The notes: generated by a model from the letters alone, not told the origin. A DNA stretch of 64,000 nucleotides from Sepiola atlantica (GCA_963556195.1 OY744553.1:3212486-3276485); one strand, 5' to 3'; shown: positions 22,270 to 32,208, counted from the stretch's first letter. Program-made: numbers and translations.

Positions 22270-22272
<3 letters not shown>

Positions 22273-22532
22273 GTATGTTTTTAAAAAGGCTGAGGGCAAT
22301 GCAAAGTGCCGGGTAGGATGTAAGCTGCAAGGAACAAAATGGGATTTACTTTATTTTTTTAATGTTTGTTAGTTTGTGTGTTGTCCGGATGATTATTAAA
22401 AATCATTTATTTAATATTCCGGGAAAAAGTTCTCTTTGTCAAAAATAATAAACACCAAACGAACACCAAAATGGATGCCAGATGGATTATCTACTACTAT
22501 TCCCATCAATGCCTCAACCAAACTACTATTCT

Positions 22533-22672
<140 letters not shown>

Positions 22673-22812
22673 TCTAGAGATGAAAGATGAGAATAACAAA
22701 ATTGTAAAGATACAATATTTATTAGAACATCAAAGGTTCAGGGCAAAGAGGTGTCATATCCTTAATCCATGGATTTTCAAAGATAAACTCTTTTCATCAG
22801 AGGATAGAAAAA
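22673..22812 (-). repeat. Hammerhead repeat family B, copy 1
   Basis: A 140-bp segment starting CTAGAGATGAAAGATGAGAA that recurs at 31209-31348, in both cases directly after (TA)n. It carries the ribozyme at 22757-22806 on the minus strand. Confidence 0.85.
22757..22806 (-). ncRNA. Hammerhead ribozyme, family B, perfect fold
   Basis: On the minus strand stem I is TATCCT with AGGATA (6 bp). CTGATGA is followed by stem II AAAGA-GTTTA-TCTTT (5 bp), GAAA, and stem III AATCC-AT-GGATT (5 bp). H17 is A, so cleavage is predicted at UUA just before AGGATA. Every core base matches consensus and all three helices are fully paired, making this one of the best candidates in the window for an active ribozyme. 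Confidence 0.88.
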
Positions 22813-23141
22813 AACCGACAATGTAATTGTAAATATTATCGGCAACATTTAACTTTTGAAATTTTACATAAGGGAAAAGGGAAACTATCTACCCTTATGG
22901 GATGAAGTAAACATTATAGATAGAGAAGAACGGTGAAGAGTAAGACGACTCAAAGAATCAGCGCATATGTTGGGCAATAATGACCTCCTAAGCAGACCTA
23001 GTATAGAATTCAATACAATATGGGAATCTATAATTATAAATAATAGATAAGTAGTGATCTATAGTGATAAGTAGTTTGATATTAAAAAAAATGAATAGGT
23101 TTAAGGCTTCCAAAATTTACACTAGAATTGTCCGCAAGAAC

Positions 23142-23490
23142 CTGTGGTGCAGTGGATATAGTACTAAGTAAAATTCAGTTCTAAGTGAAAGTCATCTGAA
23201 GGTTGAAGGTTCAATCGAAGAATTGCGAATTACTGAAGACTTCTCGCAGTCATGGCAGACGAAACGAGAGCATGTTACCCTCGTGGATTTAATAAAGGGT
23301 TCCGTTCGAAATTCCGCCCAAATTCCCGAGTTCGACAGAAAGATTCTCGAGTTCGTCAAGGTACAACTGAAGAAGGTCAGAGGTTACATCGACCGAAACG
23401 TTGTGATAAAAACATCCAAGATGAGAACAGTAGTCCGAATATATACCAAATTCTACGAATTATCAACCCTCATCTAAAACGTTCCCAAAC
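23142..23490 (+). mobile_element. Hammerhead repeat family D with tRNA-like head
   Basis: The left end has an A-box-like CTGTGGTGCAGTGGATATAG and, about 55 bp on, a B-box-like GAAGGTTCAATCG. The body follows (GAATTGCGAATTACTGAAGA, TTCCGTTCGAAATTCC, CCGAGTTCGACAGAAAGATT), then the ribozyme at 23362-23407 and a 3' segment AAAACATCCAAGATGAGAA. Copies at 9362-9660 and 50415-50700 share body and 3' segment. It resembles a tRNA-derived SINE carrying a ribozyme near its 3' end. Confidence 0.65.
23362..23407 (+). ncRNA. Hammerhead ribozyme variant, family D
   Basis: CTGAAGA (23367-23373, N7 = A), one extra A, stem II GGTC (23375-23378) with GACC (23391-23394), GAAA, then ACGT as a self-complementary mini stem III, H17 = T (cleavage after 23402) and GTGAT. 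In the 50.6-kb copy the 5' side of stem I is CAC, pairing with GTG; here it reads CAA, so one pair is kept at best. The extra base after A9 departs from the standard consensus. Confidence 0.55.
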
Positions 23491-23602
23491 ATAACTAATC
23501 CTTATTAACGAAGATATCAACACTTTTCTCTCTTCGTCAACTTAGCCACGAGAATGTCTCAACCAAGAGTAAAAAAGAAAAAAAAGAAAAAGAAGAAATA
23601 TT

Positions 23603-23638
23603 CTTCTGAAGATGGTATAATTACCGAAAGTACTCAAG
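23603..23638 (+). ncRNA. Hammerhead ribozyme variant, family E unit 1
   Basis: Stem I CTT with AAG, CTGAAGA, extra T, stem II GGTA-TAAT-TACC (4 bp), GAAA, stem III AG-TA-CT, H17 = C (cleavage after 23635). Compact, about 36 nt, with an extra base after A9. Confidence 0.6.
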
Positions 23639-23934
23639 TTTATAAAAAAAATGCTTTTAAGATGAATAAATAATTTATTTTTAAAAACAAATAATCTGCG
23701 TTGTGCAAGGTTTTCTAAATATTTTATAAAACAAATATCTTCGTTATTATTGCCACCCACCCAGCGCTTCAAATTGTATGACTTTTCAAAGTATCCTTCC
23801 ACACCGACCACGTGACATACAACCATATTAACACTTTTTTCTCTTCGTCAAAACACCTAGACGGATTTTCAACTTGGCCACGAGAATGTCTCAACCAAGA
23901 GTAAAAAAGAAAAAACAGAAAAAGAAGAAATATT

Positions 23935-23970
23935 CTTCTGAAGATGGTATATTTACCGAAAGTACTCAAG
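23935..23970 (+). ncRNA. Hammerhead ribozyme variant, family E unit 2
   Basis: Same as unit 1 except the stem II loop reads TATT. All pairings are kept. Confidence 0.6.
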
Positions 23971-24271
23971 TTTATAAAAAAAAAAATGTTTTTAAGATGA
24001 ATAAATAATTTATTTTTAAAAACAAATAATCTGCGTTGTGCAAGGTTTTCTAAATATTTTATAAAACAAATATCTTCGTTATTATTGCCACCCACCCAAC
24101 GCTTCAAAATGTGTGACTTTTCAAAGTATCCTTCCACGCCGACCACGTGACATACAGCCATATTAACACTTTTCTCTCTTCGTCAAAACACCTAGACGGA
24201 TTTTCAACTTGGCCACGAGAATGTCTCAACCAAGAGGAAAAAAGAAAAAAAAAGAAAAAAGAAGAAATATT

Positions 24272-24307
24272 CTTCTGAAGATGGTATATTTACCGAAAGT
24301 ACTCAAG
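24272..24307 (+). ncRNA. Hammerhead ribozyme variant, family E unit 3
   Basis: Same as unit 2. The downstream flank diverges at AAGTTAATAT. Confidence 0.6.
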
Positions 24308-24480
24308 TTAATATAAAAAAAAATGTTTTTAAGATGAATAAATAATTTATTTTTAAAAACAAATAATCTGCGTTGTGCAAGGTTTTCTAAATATTTTATA
24401 AAACAAATATTTTCGTTATTATTGCCACCCACCCAGCGCTTCAAATTGTGTGACTTTTCAAAGTAATCCTTATTAATTAT

Positions 24481-24915
24481 GAATGGCGATAGAAACGTCT
24501 TCGTCAAGCCGCATATTTCTGCTACGACAGCGGTTGCATTATATCCTGGTCTTGTCATGAAGTTGGACAGAGCCGGAAAGGTTAGCGACACTATCGGAAA
24601 TGGCCGTCAGCTGGTGCTTAGACAGGTCACCCACGAGGCGTGCGAAACTATATCGTAAATGGCGATTATTTCCGTTGTTCATACATGCGTAGGTGTAACG
24701 TCTGCACGAAATGACAGAACAGAATGGGGGGAAAAAAAGGCGGTGAGCGTATGAAGACGTAAGATTATTGGCGAAAAGGGGTCACACAGAGCAAATGCGA
24801 AGATTCGCTCGCTAGTAATTAAGGTCTACCTATATGCATATCTTTCTCAATTTCCCTTCCACTCACAAATAAAGATCATTATAAGACATAGAAAATGTCG
24901 ATGTTAAGAGTATTG
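24481..24915. other. No recognisable feature
   Basis: Unique-looking, somewhat CpG-containing sequence between the family E array and U2-family repeats. No gene recognised. Confidence 0.35.
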
Positions 24916-25200
24916 ATTTACTCCTCTCCAGGAGTTAGGCACAAGGCCAGTTTTTATCTTACTCCCACAAGTAAGATGTGACCCAAGGTCGGGTCTGGAA
25001 AGTGGGCAGTAAGCAATAAACTTACTCCTCCCCAAAGAGGGGAGGCGAAGCCTGGGAAGGTGGAGCTCCTAGAACTGCACAGGACAGACCCATAGATCGG
25101 CGTAAATCAAGCCCAGAAAGCCAAGACAATACCAGTCTATGGTGTGCAGTATCCATCGGAACAGATACTACACTTTGATCTTGACCAAAAGGCCAAAAAG
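24916..25200 (-). mobile_element. U2-headed repeat with internal deletion
   Basis: Minus-strand copy with the U2-like head at right (complement of CTTTTTGGCCTTTTGGTCAA) and the TTAGGCACAAGGCC end at left. About 100 bp of the body, between GGAAAGTGGG and CAGTAAGCAATAAAC, is missing. Confidence 0.85.
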
Positions 25201-25214
25201 AGTAACACATTATT

Positions 25215-25553
25215 TACCTCCCCAGGAGGCCAGTGTTATCTTACTCCCACAAGGTAAGATGTGACCCAAGATCGGGAAAGTGGGACTTGAAAAGCCAGCG
25301 CCCGAGAAGGTGAGCACTCTGACCATTAAAAATTGTCTGGGCAGCCAAGTCGGGATTCCCCGGTAGAGGCGCCTCAGGCAGTAAGCAAAAAACTTACTCC
25401 TCCTCAAAGAGGGGAGGCGAAGCCTGGGAGGGTGGACCTCCTAGAACTGCAGAGGACAAATACTCAGACCGGCGGAATCAAGCCTCGAAGGACAAGACGA
25501 TACCGGTCTATAGGGTGTAGTATCCATCGGAACAGATACTACACTTTGATCTT
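25215..25553 (-). mobile_element. U2-family repeat
   Basis: Second copy directly after the previous one in the same orientation. The U2-like part is reduced to ATCAAAGTGTAGTATCTGTT and the first hairpin. Confidence 0.85.
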
Positions 25554-25681
25554 GAAGAGTGACACAATTCAATAAGTTTTAAATAGGAATTTTGTCAGTC
25601 CTTCCGTCCGTCACATTTATTTTTTAGGCTATTTCGATTTTCAAACCTTAGTATTTGAAAGTTTATGCTCTCTATAATTTA

Positions 25682-25904
25682 CTATCGGTTCTCATCAGCA
25701 TAGAGATATGACTATTCACTACCGGTCATGCAATTCGAAACACCAGATTACGAGTATTTTGCTTGTCAGATCCCGACGCCTGAACCACTCGGCCAATGTT
25801 GAACAGCGAATAAATGGCGATAATTTTAACACTTTATGTGGCGGCTTGACGTCATAAGAGCGTTCTACTTAATGACAGGAATGATGCATTTATAGCTAGC
25901 GACG

Positions 25905-25905
<1 letters not shown>
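25682..25905 (-). mobile_element. Hammerhead repeat family A, copy with broken ribozyme
   Basis: Minus-strand reading contains an excellent tRNA-like segment: A-box ATTGGCCGAGTGGTTCAGGC and B-box GGTGTTTCGAATTGCATGAC. This is followed by TAGTGAATAGTCATATCTCT and CTGATGAGAACCG. Stem II and GAAA are lost by truncation near 25690. Upstream is the family A body with GACGTCA. Confidence 0.7.
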
Positions 25906-25907
<2 letters not shown>

Positions 25908-25962
<55 letters not shown>

Positions 25963-26012
25963 TAATTTATGAAAATATAATTATGACAACTAAGCTACAC
26001 AGAAGATTCCAC

Positions 26013-26091
<79 letters not shown>

Positions 26092-26159
26092 GAAGAAAAA
26101 GAATAAAACACGTGTGTATGTAGATAAGAGGTTTATAATATTTATCGTAATATTGTAAT

Positions 26160-26234
<75 letters not shown>

Positions 26235-26331
26235 GGGCAAGAAAAAGAGAGAGGGCGAAAATAAGATGTCTAAATTGAATTATATGAAAAGTGTAATCGT
26301 AATATTATAACATATATATATACACACACAC

Positions 26332-26417
<86 letters not shown>
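25908..26417. repeat. (TA)n and (GA)n cluster
   Basis: TA tracts at 25908-25963, 26013-26090, 26162-26202 (running into GA to about 26230) and 26311-26417. Confidence 0.95.
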
Positions 26418-26422
<5 letters not shown>

Positions 26423-26541
26423 GAGCCAATAGTAGGTGGATAGTAAAACACATTTTTTGTCGAAACGTAAGAGGAGACTTCAAAGCTGTGTAAATCAAGA
26501 AGGAAAATGTTTTTTACTGTCCACCTACTTTTGGCTCACCC

Positions 26542-26543
<2 letters not shown>
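26418..26543. mobile_element. Short MITE related to the one at 9041-9267
   Basis: Termini AGGGTGAGCCAATAGTAGGT and ACCTACTTTTGGCTCACCCT are inverted repeats matching the 9.0-kb element. The interior shares TTTTTGTCGAAACGTAAGAG and GTGTAAATCAAGAAGGAAAA. It is embedded in (TA)n on both sides, so the target duplication cannot be defined. Confidence 0.85.

Positions 26544-26544
<1 letters not shown>

Positions 26545-26602
<58 letters not shown>
26545..26602. repeat. (TA)n microsatellite
   Basis: Uninterrupted TA tract. Confidence 0.97.
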
Positions 26603-26604
<2 letters not shown>

Positions 26605-26637
26605 CTATGAACTTGCATGATATTCTTCTTAAAATTA

Positions 26638-26680
26638 TCATCCTGAGGAAATCTTACAAATAAAGATGAAACGTTGATGA
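26638..26680 (+). ncRNA. Hammerhead ribozyme variant (26.6 kb)
   Basis: Stem I is TCATC (26638-26642) with GATGA (26676-26680), 5 bp. CTGAGGA has N7 = G, which is tolerated. An extra A follows, then stem II ATCTT with AAGAT (5 bp), GAAA, mini stem III ACGT, and H17 = T (cleavage after 26675). The GAAA box is intact here, unlike in its relative at 14547. The extra base after A9 is again present. Confidence 0.6.
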
Positions 26681-26749
26681 ATACATAAAAAAAAAGATCT
26701 TTTGGTTTTTCCTTTTTCATTTCCCATTACGTCGGATACCCTCTTTTCT

Positions 26750-26796
26750 CATATATATATATATATGTATAAGGAGAGACAGGCAGACAGACAGAC

Positions 26797-26841
<45 letters not shown>

Positions 26842-26843
26842 CG
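26750..26843. repeat. (TA)n and (GA)n microsatellites
   Basis: Short TA run, CAGA units, then GA to about 26843. Confidence 0.93.
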
Positions 26844-27370
26844 AAAATGAGATATTTAAATTGAATTATATGAAAAGTTGGGATGGGTGATAAAAAGCCA
26901 TCGCAAATAACGATAATCCAATTATCAATAAATAAAGCGACGGTTCATAATTATCGATAAACTAATGCAGTGATTTGAAATAAAATCGATACAGAAATTG
27001 TTCGAGAATGCAATCATTATTTGTGAAACAATGAAAATAAAGCAATACTAAATTCAAGCCATACGTCTGTAAATCATTTTACCGCTTATATGAAATCGCG
27101 AAATAACAGCTGGCCCATTAGTTAAAACTCGTTACAACTGAAAATAAAAATAAAAATGATGTATTCTTTTGAAAGTTAATAAATCTGAAAAAAAATCGAT
27201 TTATTTTTCGAGTTGGTAAGTGGAATCCGCTTATTGTAATCGCCGGCGATCGTATCGATCGGTTTGCGTTATCAAACAGAATGTTGGCATTTCCTAAGCT
27301 GTTGTTGTAAAACGTAATGAAGATGGCATTCGTCTAGACCTTAAATAAATTACAAAATAAATAAAAAATC
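26844..27370. other. No recognisable feature
   Basis: Unique-looking AT-rich sequence. No gene or named repeat recognised. Confidence 0.4.
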
Positions 27371-27712
27371 GGCCTTTTAGCTAAGATCAAAGTGTAGTAT
27401 CTGTTCCGATGGATACTGCACTTCATAAACCGGTATTGTCTTGGCCTTCGGGGCTTGATTTCCGCCGGTCTATGGGTCTGATCTGTCCTGTTCAGTTCTA
27501 GGAGGTCCACCCTCCCAGGATTTACCTCCCCTCTTTAGGGAGGAGTAAGTTTATTGCTTACTGCCTGAGGCGCCCCTACCGGGGAATGCCGACGGGGCTG
27601 CCCAGGCAATTTTTAATGGCCAGAGTGCTCACCTTCTCGAGCGCTGGCTTTTCAAATCCCACTTTCCGACCTTGTGTCACATATTCCTATTGTGGGTAGG
27701 GGTTAAATAACG
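27371..27712 (+). mobile_element. U2 snRNA-headed SINE-like repeat, reference copy
   Basis: The first 38 bp (TCGGCCTTTTAGCTAAGATC, then AAAGTGTAGTATCTGTTC) match the 5' end of spliceosomal U2 snRNA, including the GTAGTA that pairs with branch points. One base is inserted and one changed. U2 similarity then stops. The body has strong hairpins: AGTATC...GATACT; GACCGG...CCGG with TCTATGGG; CCCCTCTTTAGGGAGG; GGCGCCCCTACCGGGG. It ends CACATATTCC...GTGGGTAGGGGTTAAATAA. Similarity to SINEs with snRNA-derived heads is my inference. No open frame of interest. Confidence 0.8.
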
Positions 27713-28083
27713 CCTTTTGGCCAAGATCAAAGTGTAGTATCTGTTCCGGTGGATACTGCACCCCATAGACCGGTATTGTCTTGCCCTTCGGGGCTTGATT
27801 TACGCCGGTCTATGGGTCTGTCCTGTGCAGTTCTAGGAGGTCCACCCTCCCAGGATTTGCCCACTCACCCTTTAAGAAGGGGTTAATTTATTGCTGAGGC
27901 GCCTTTACCGGGGAATGCCGACGGGGCTGTCCAGGTAATTTTTAATGACCAGAGTGCTTAAATTCTCGGGCGCTGGCTTTTCAAGTCCCACTTTCCCGAC
28001 CCGACCTTGGGTCACATCTTACCCTTTGGGAGTAAGATAAAACTGGCCTTGTGCCTAACCTCCTGGGGAGGTAAATAAATAAA
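27713..28083 (+). mobile_element. U2-headed repeat, full length
   Basis: Starts GCCTTTTGGCCAAGATCAAA and runs to the full 3' end: GACCTTGGGTCACATCTTAC, TAAAACTGGCCTTGTGCCTA, CCTCCTGGGGAGG, then (TAAA)n. The AT-rich (TAAATAAA) end resembles a SINE tail. Confidence 0.85.
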
Positions 28084-28107
28084 TAACAAAATAAATATAA
28101 CATCTGC

Positions 28108-28440
28108 TTTTTGGTTGAGATCAAAGTGTAGTATCTGTTCCGATGGATACTACACCCTATAGACCGGTACCGTTTTGGCCTTCAGACCTTGATTCCGCCG
28201 GGCTTAGGGTTTTTTCTGTGCAGTTCTAGGAGGTCCACTCTTCTCCCAGGAGTTTTCTTTCTCACATTTTAAGACAGGGTTGGTTTATTGATAATCGCCT
28301 GAGGTGCCCCTACCAGGGAATGCCGACGCGACTGCCCAGGCATTTTTTTGTAGGCCAGAGTGCTCATCCTCTAAGTCATTGGCTTCTCAATCCCACTTTC
28401 CGACCTTGTGCCACATCTTACCGCTGTGGGAGAGAAAGAA
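28108..28440 (+). mobile_element. U2-headed repeat, diverged
   Basis: Starts CTTTTTGGTTGAGATCAAAG and keeps the body order with more substitutions. Third in a head-to-tail series with the two copies before it. Confidence 0.8.
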
Positions 28441-28799
28441 AAAAAATATTTTAAAAAAAAATCTTTAACATCAATAATATAGTTAATAGATTTTTTTTTT
28501 AAGTTAAAAGATTATTTTTTCAAGTTAATAGTTTTTTGTTGTTTTTTCCCCTTAGCATTCTTTCCCCCTTGCTAATATATTACTCAATAAATCGCTACAA
28601 AGAAAATAATGAAATATGTTTCCATATAAAACTATGGTCTTCATTCGACTATGTTATTAAACAATCTTAATTTCGATCGATTTAACCGATCCTCATCTTC
28701 AAACAGATGGATATTTCGTTTTGCGAGAAAAAGTCTACGTGTGTTGTGTTAGACCGTATAAAATTATATCGACTTCAAAAGGGTTACAAAAATTAATAA
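28441..28799. other. No gene; weak hammerhead-like segment on the minus strand near 28660-28705
   Basis: On the minus strand TTGAAGATGAG is followed by GATCG and CGATC, which can pair, and then GAAA. The CTGANGA box and the spacing to stem II are imperfect. Otherwise AT-rich and unannotated. Confidence 0.25.

Positions 28800-28868
<69 letters not shown>
28800..28868. repeat. (TTA)n microsatellite
   Basis: About 22 uninterrupted ATT triplets. Confidence 0.98.
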
Positions 28869-29285
28869 TATTTTTAATAAATATAATATAATAATTTTTA
28901 ATCCGGTAATGAATTTAAAGTAACATCTCAATTTCAGTATCACTGTTAATTGTTTACTCTCTATCACACCTCCCATCTCACTGATTACATCTATTCGAAT
29001 TATGACGTCGATTCTGACAATCATATGATCCATTATTATCACGTCTACTTTCATTCCTATTTCACATACTTTTATTTCTACTTGCCGGGCTCCCTTATAT
29101 TTTATGTCCATTCCATCAATCGTTTTCACAGTAAAACTCCTGCCACACCCACTCACAAAATGAGGCGATATCTAAGAAGACAATACGCTAGTATATATAC
29201 AAGAGTATGTATTTACAGAAAGATAGAATAGTATGTCACATACAGACTACTCTGAGACTGCAAATATTTATTTCCTTCCCACCGT
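28869..29285. other. No recognisable feature
   Basis: AT-rich sequence. A 93-codon plus-strand frame shows no domain I recognise. Confidence 0.35.
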
Positions 29286-29287
29286 AG

Positions 29288-29495
29288 GAAGATATGGCAC
29301 AAGGCCACAAAGTGGGGAGAGTAGACCGAACGCCCCCAAAGAAAGAGCACTCTGACCTTTTAAAAATTACCTGGGCAGCCCGTCGGCATTCCTATGTTAG
29401 GGCGCCTCAGACATTAAGAAATAAAGTTACCCCACCGCAAAGATGGGAAGCAAAGTCTGGGAAGGTGTACCTCCTATGACTACCCACGACTAATA
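29288..29495 (-). mobile_element. U2-family repeat, diverged and headless
   Basis: Recognisable by TGGCACAAGGCC, CCTGGGCAGCCCGTCGGCAT, GGGCGCCTCAG and GGAAGCAAAGTCTGGGAAGG in the family order. The head is absent. Confidence 0.75.
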
Positions 29496-29793
29496 AATAC
29501 AACATCCTGACAGAAAAAAAGGCTGCCGAAATGACCCAGTTCCCGTCGGACTGATTGTTTTTAACCTAATCAAAAGGACTCCGCTTAAATTAAAAATTGC
29601 GTTTCGTGTGCTTCCGAGATTTCGCCAAAATTATGTTTGGCGGCAAAATCCAGAAAACAAGGATTCAGAGGTCAGAGCATGTTTACCGTTTTCACGGCGC
29701 CTCAAACGAACACTTCGCTCGGCGCACCCACCTGCACGTAATAATCCAGCATCCAAGGCGTATATTCTTTCCCACTTAACAGTTGATACCACC

Positions 29794-29845
29794 TTAGGCT
29801 AACCCTAACCCTAACCCTGAGGCTAACCCTAACCCTTACCCTATA
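29794..29845. repeat. Short interstitial telomere-like repeat (CCCTAA)n
   Basis: About seven CCCTAA-type units, some degenerate (CCCTGAGGCTAA, CCCTTA). Confidence 0.9.
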
Positions 29846-29956
29846 GCGACTTATATGTAACATTATACATTAATTCAATCGGCGATCGATACATGCGGTT
29901 TTAGGGAATGAATTCCCAATGTTTCTCTGAAATCGCAGGTATGGAATTAATCTATG

Positions 29957-29959
<3 letters not shown>

Positions 29960-29998
<39 letters not shown>
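29960..29998. repeat. (TA)n microsatellite
   Basis: Uninterrupted TA tract. Confidence 0.97.
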
Positions 29999-30002
<4 letters not shown>

Positions 30003-30034
30003 TTGGTAGTTTACTGTAAGCATTGCTGGGAGTA

Positions 30035-30155
30035 ATAATAAAAGTTTTTAAAAAGGTTGAAGGCAATGCGAAGATCCGGATTGCTGGAAGCTGTGAAGAA
30101 CAAAATCAAAGCAAAACCGAAATAAGTCGGATATAGATCGAAACAACATACAATT

Positions 30156-30229
<74 letters not shown>

Positions 30230-30490
30230 CTGGCATTTTCTCGGAATCCGGGATTTTTTCTTTTATTTATTTTTGACAAGGAGAGGAAAAAACAAGAAAA
30301 AAAAATCTCTCGAAATATATCAAATTGATTCTTGATAATCCGGATATTACAAACTAACACCCTTGCTGTCTAGAAAAATAAACAAACCTTTCGATCTATA
30401 TCCGACTTATTTCGGTTTTGTTTTGTTTTTGTTCTTCACAGCTTCCAGCAATCCGGATCTTTGCATTGCCTTCAACCTTTTTAAAAACTT
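30035..30490. repeat. Inverted repeat, arms about 100 bp
   Basis: The left arm (about 30040-30145: GGTTGAAGGCAATGCGAAGA, TCCGGATTGCTGGAAGCTGT, CGAAATAAGTCGGATATAGA) is the complement of the right arm (about 30393-30485). A (TA)n tract (30161-30228) and about 165 bp of other sequence lie between. The same arm sequence occurs singly at 16640 and 22273. Confidence 0.88.
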
Positions 30491-30491
30491 T

Positions 30492-30495
<4 letters not shown>

Positions 30496-30552
<57 letters not shown>
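30496..30552. repeat. (TA)n microsatellite
   Basis: Uninterrupted TA tract abutting the element at 30553. Confidence 0.97.
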
Positions 30553-30556
<4 letters not shown>

Positions 30557-31171
30557 GGCGCAAAAGTCGCGCATTGGTTTGTTTAGGTGATAGAAGCTAC
30601 AGCATTTAAAGTAATTTACCAGGCTTTTCTGATAAATAATACATTTACTTGGTAATTTTGTTGCACTAGGTTTTAAAAATAATATCCTTTAAATCGCCAC
30701 CATTTTCGGCCTCACAAAGACGGGCTATAACTAGGGCATTTTCCATTACACTCCTTAGAATAACTGGCTCTAGTCCTTTGAAGTGACCTTCTGGACATTC
30801 CAATCTGGGTGTCTCGTCTTCGAGTTGAGGTGTCTTGATTTTCAGCAATGCTATCCTCAATGAGTGCTACATTTTCCGCTGTCCGTACTGAACGTGGTCT
30901 GCCAGATCGTGGAAGATCACTGACTGAACCCTGCTGCTGAAACCGGGCCACAAGACGATCAATTGTGGTCTGACTCTTTGGGTTAAAGTTATTGAACGAT
31001 GGTTTCCGAAGTAAAGTAAAGTTCAATAATTTTGGTTCGTTGTACGGTGCTATATTTTTCCATGATTATCAATGTTTATATCTGTAATATTCTGATAAAT
31101 AAGGATAAAATTTGATTAAATGTGAAAGTTGTTACTGATTCCAACTAATGCGTGACTTTTGCGCCACACTG
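30553..31171 (-). mobile_element. Internally deleted Tc1/mariner-like element
   Basis: Termini AGGGTGGCGCAAAAGTCGCG and CGTGACTTTTGCGCCACACT are inverted repeats, and TA dinucleotides flank both ends. On the minus strand the element keeps the N-terminal DNA-binding part of a transposase (TTIDRLVARFQQQGSVSDLP, RSGRPRSVRTAENVALIEDS, DTSTRRRDTQIGMSRRSLQR), of the type found in DUF4817-containing insect and invertebrate transposons. It also keeps the extreme C-terminus (VILRSVMENALVIARLCEAE, NGGDLKDIIFKT). The catalytic DDE region between them is deleted. It is therefore non-autonomous but could be mobilised by a full-length relative. Confidence 0.85.
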
Positions 31172-31176
31172 TATAT

Positions 31177-31207
<31 letters not shown>

Positions 31208-31208
31208 T

Positions 31209-31348
31209 TTCTAGAGATGAAAGATGAGAATAAAAACTGTAAAGATACACTATTTATTAGAACACCAAAAGTTCAAAGCAAAGAGCTTCATATTCTTAAT
31301 CCATGGATTTTCAAAGATAAACTCTTTTCATCAGAGGATAGAGAAAAG
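31209..31348 (-). repeat. Hammerhead repeat family B, copy 2
   Basis: Second copy of the 22673-22812 repeat, again between two (TA)n tracts (31172-31208 and 31352-31390). Confidence 0.85.
31291..31340 (-). ncRNA. Hammerhead ribozyme, family B copy 2
   Basis: Identical to the 22757-22806 motif in core, stem II and stem III. Stem I has one mismatch (TATCCT with AGAATA). Confidence 0.8.
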
Positions 31349-31392
<44 letters not shown>

Positions 31393-31541
31393 TAAAATTT
31401 ATCTGATAGTAAAATTTTAATATTTGAAAAGCCTGGCTTAAGGAAAGAAAAAATAAACATGTTTTTATCGAGTTCACCTTGCATTGAACAATCGAAGATG
31501 AAATAGATTTGTCATTCGCACATCTTTATCTCTCTTCCTTC

Positions 31542-31543
<2 letters not shown>

Positions 31544-31602
<59 letters not shown>
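31544..31602. repeat. (TA)n microsatellite
   Basis: Uninterrupted TA tract. Confidence 0.97.
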
Positions 31603-31606
<4 letters not shown>

Positions 31607-31753
31607 GAGTTTTTACTTAAAAAATATGAGTTGTAGTAGCTCAATAGTGTGTGGCTAGAGCTCTGGTATGAAACTATTTTAATTCAAATTTAAACCACAT
31701 CAAATGTTAGGAGGAACAGATTCACACTATCTCATAAAAATCTGTTTATTACT

Positions 31754-31845
31754 AGCATAGAATATTTTCGGCTTCCCATCACGTTATTTATAAAATGTTC
31801 ATGTATTCTATGAATTTATTTCTTAGGGTGGCTATCTTCAGTGCT
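31754..31845 (-). ncRNA. Hammerhead-like motif with long stem II, family I
   Basis: On the minus strand AGCA, CTGAAGA, T, then AGCCACC begins a roughly 60-nt region ending GGGAAGCC, followed by GAAA, a short segment, and TGCT, which pairs with AGCA as stem I. In the partial relative near 33195-33210 the 3' side reads GGTGGTAGGCT, which pairs with AGCCACC; its GAAACAATTGTATGCTGG gives stem III ACA-AT-TGT and H17 = A. This copy has drifted in stem III. Confidence 0.4.
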
Positions 31846-31973
31846 CGTATATAAATACAATATTTATTAAATCATTAAAAGTTAAAAAAACAATCCCTAA
31901 TTTTTTGAACTTCAGATTATTTAATAAATATTGTAAATGTACAACTTGTGTTTTAATCATTCATTTTCTGAAA

Positions 31974-31974
<1 letters not shown>

Positions 31975-32015
<41 letters not shown>

Positions 32016-32208
32016 CTCTATATTTTTCTTTGTATAATACCTTTTTATTTTTTTAAAGCTCTGATGAGGTTCGTTGTATCGAGCTAAATTATTAGAAAAA
32101 AAGTCAAGATAAAATAAAAATTAGTTTAAGTATTATAAAAATGTTTGCATCTAATACGTGTTTTTTAAAAGCATTTTGTCTCTTTCTTTACGTTATATAT
32201 ATATTTTT

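Larger units (their letters stand above)
23500..24480 (+). mobile_element. Tandem array of three hammerhead units, family E
   Basis: Three near-identical units are arranged head to tail. CTGAAGA begins at 23606, 23938 and 24275, giving spacings of 332 and 337 bp. Each unit runs through AATAATCTGCGTTGTGCAAG, TTATTGCCACCCACCCA, GACCACGTGACATACA and CTTGGCCACGAGAATGTCTC before the next ribozyme. Differences are mostly A-run length. The short antisense frames (94-130 codons) are repeat artefacts. A fourth, rearranged copy lies at 32670-32870 on the opposite strand. One ribozyme per about 335-bp unit would let a tandem transcript cut itself to unit length. Confidence 0.75.
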
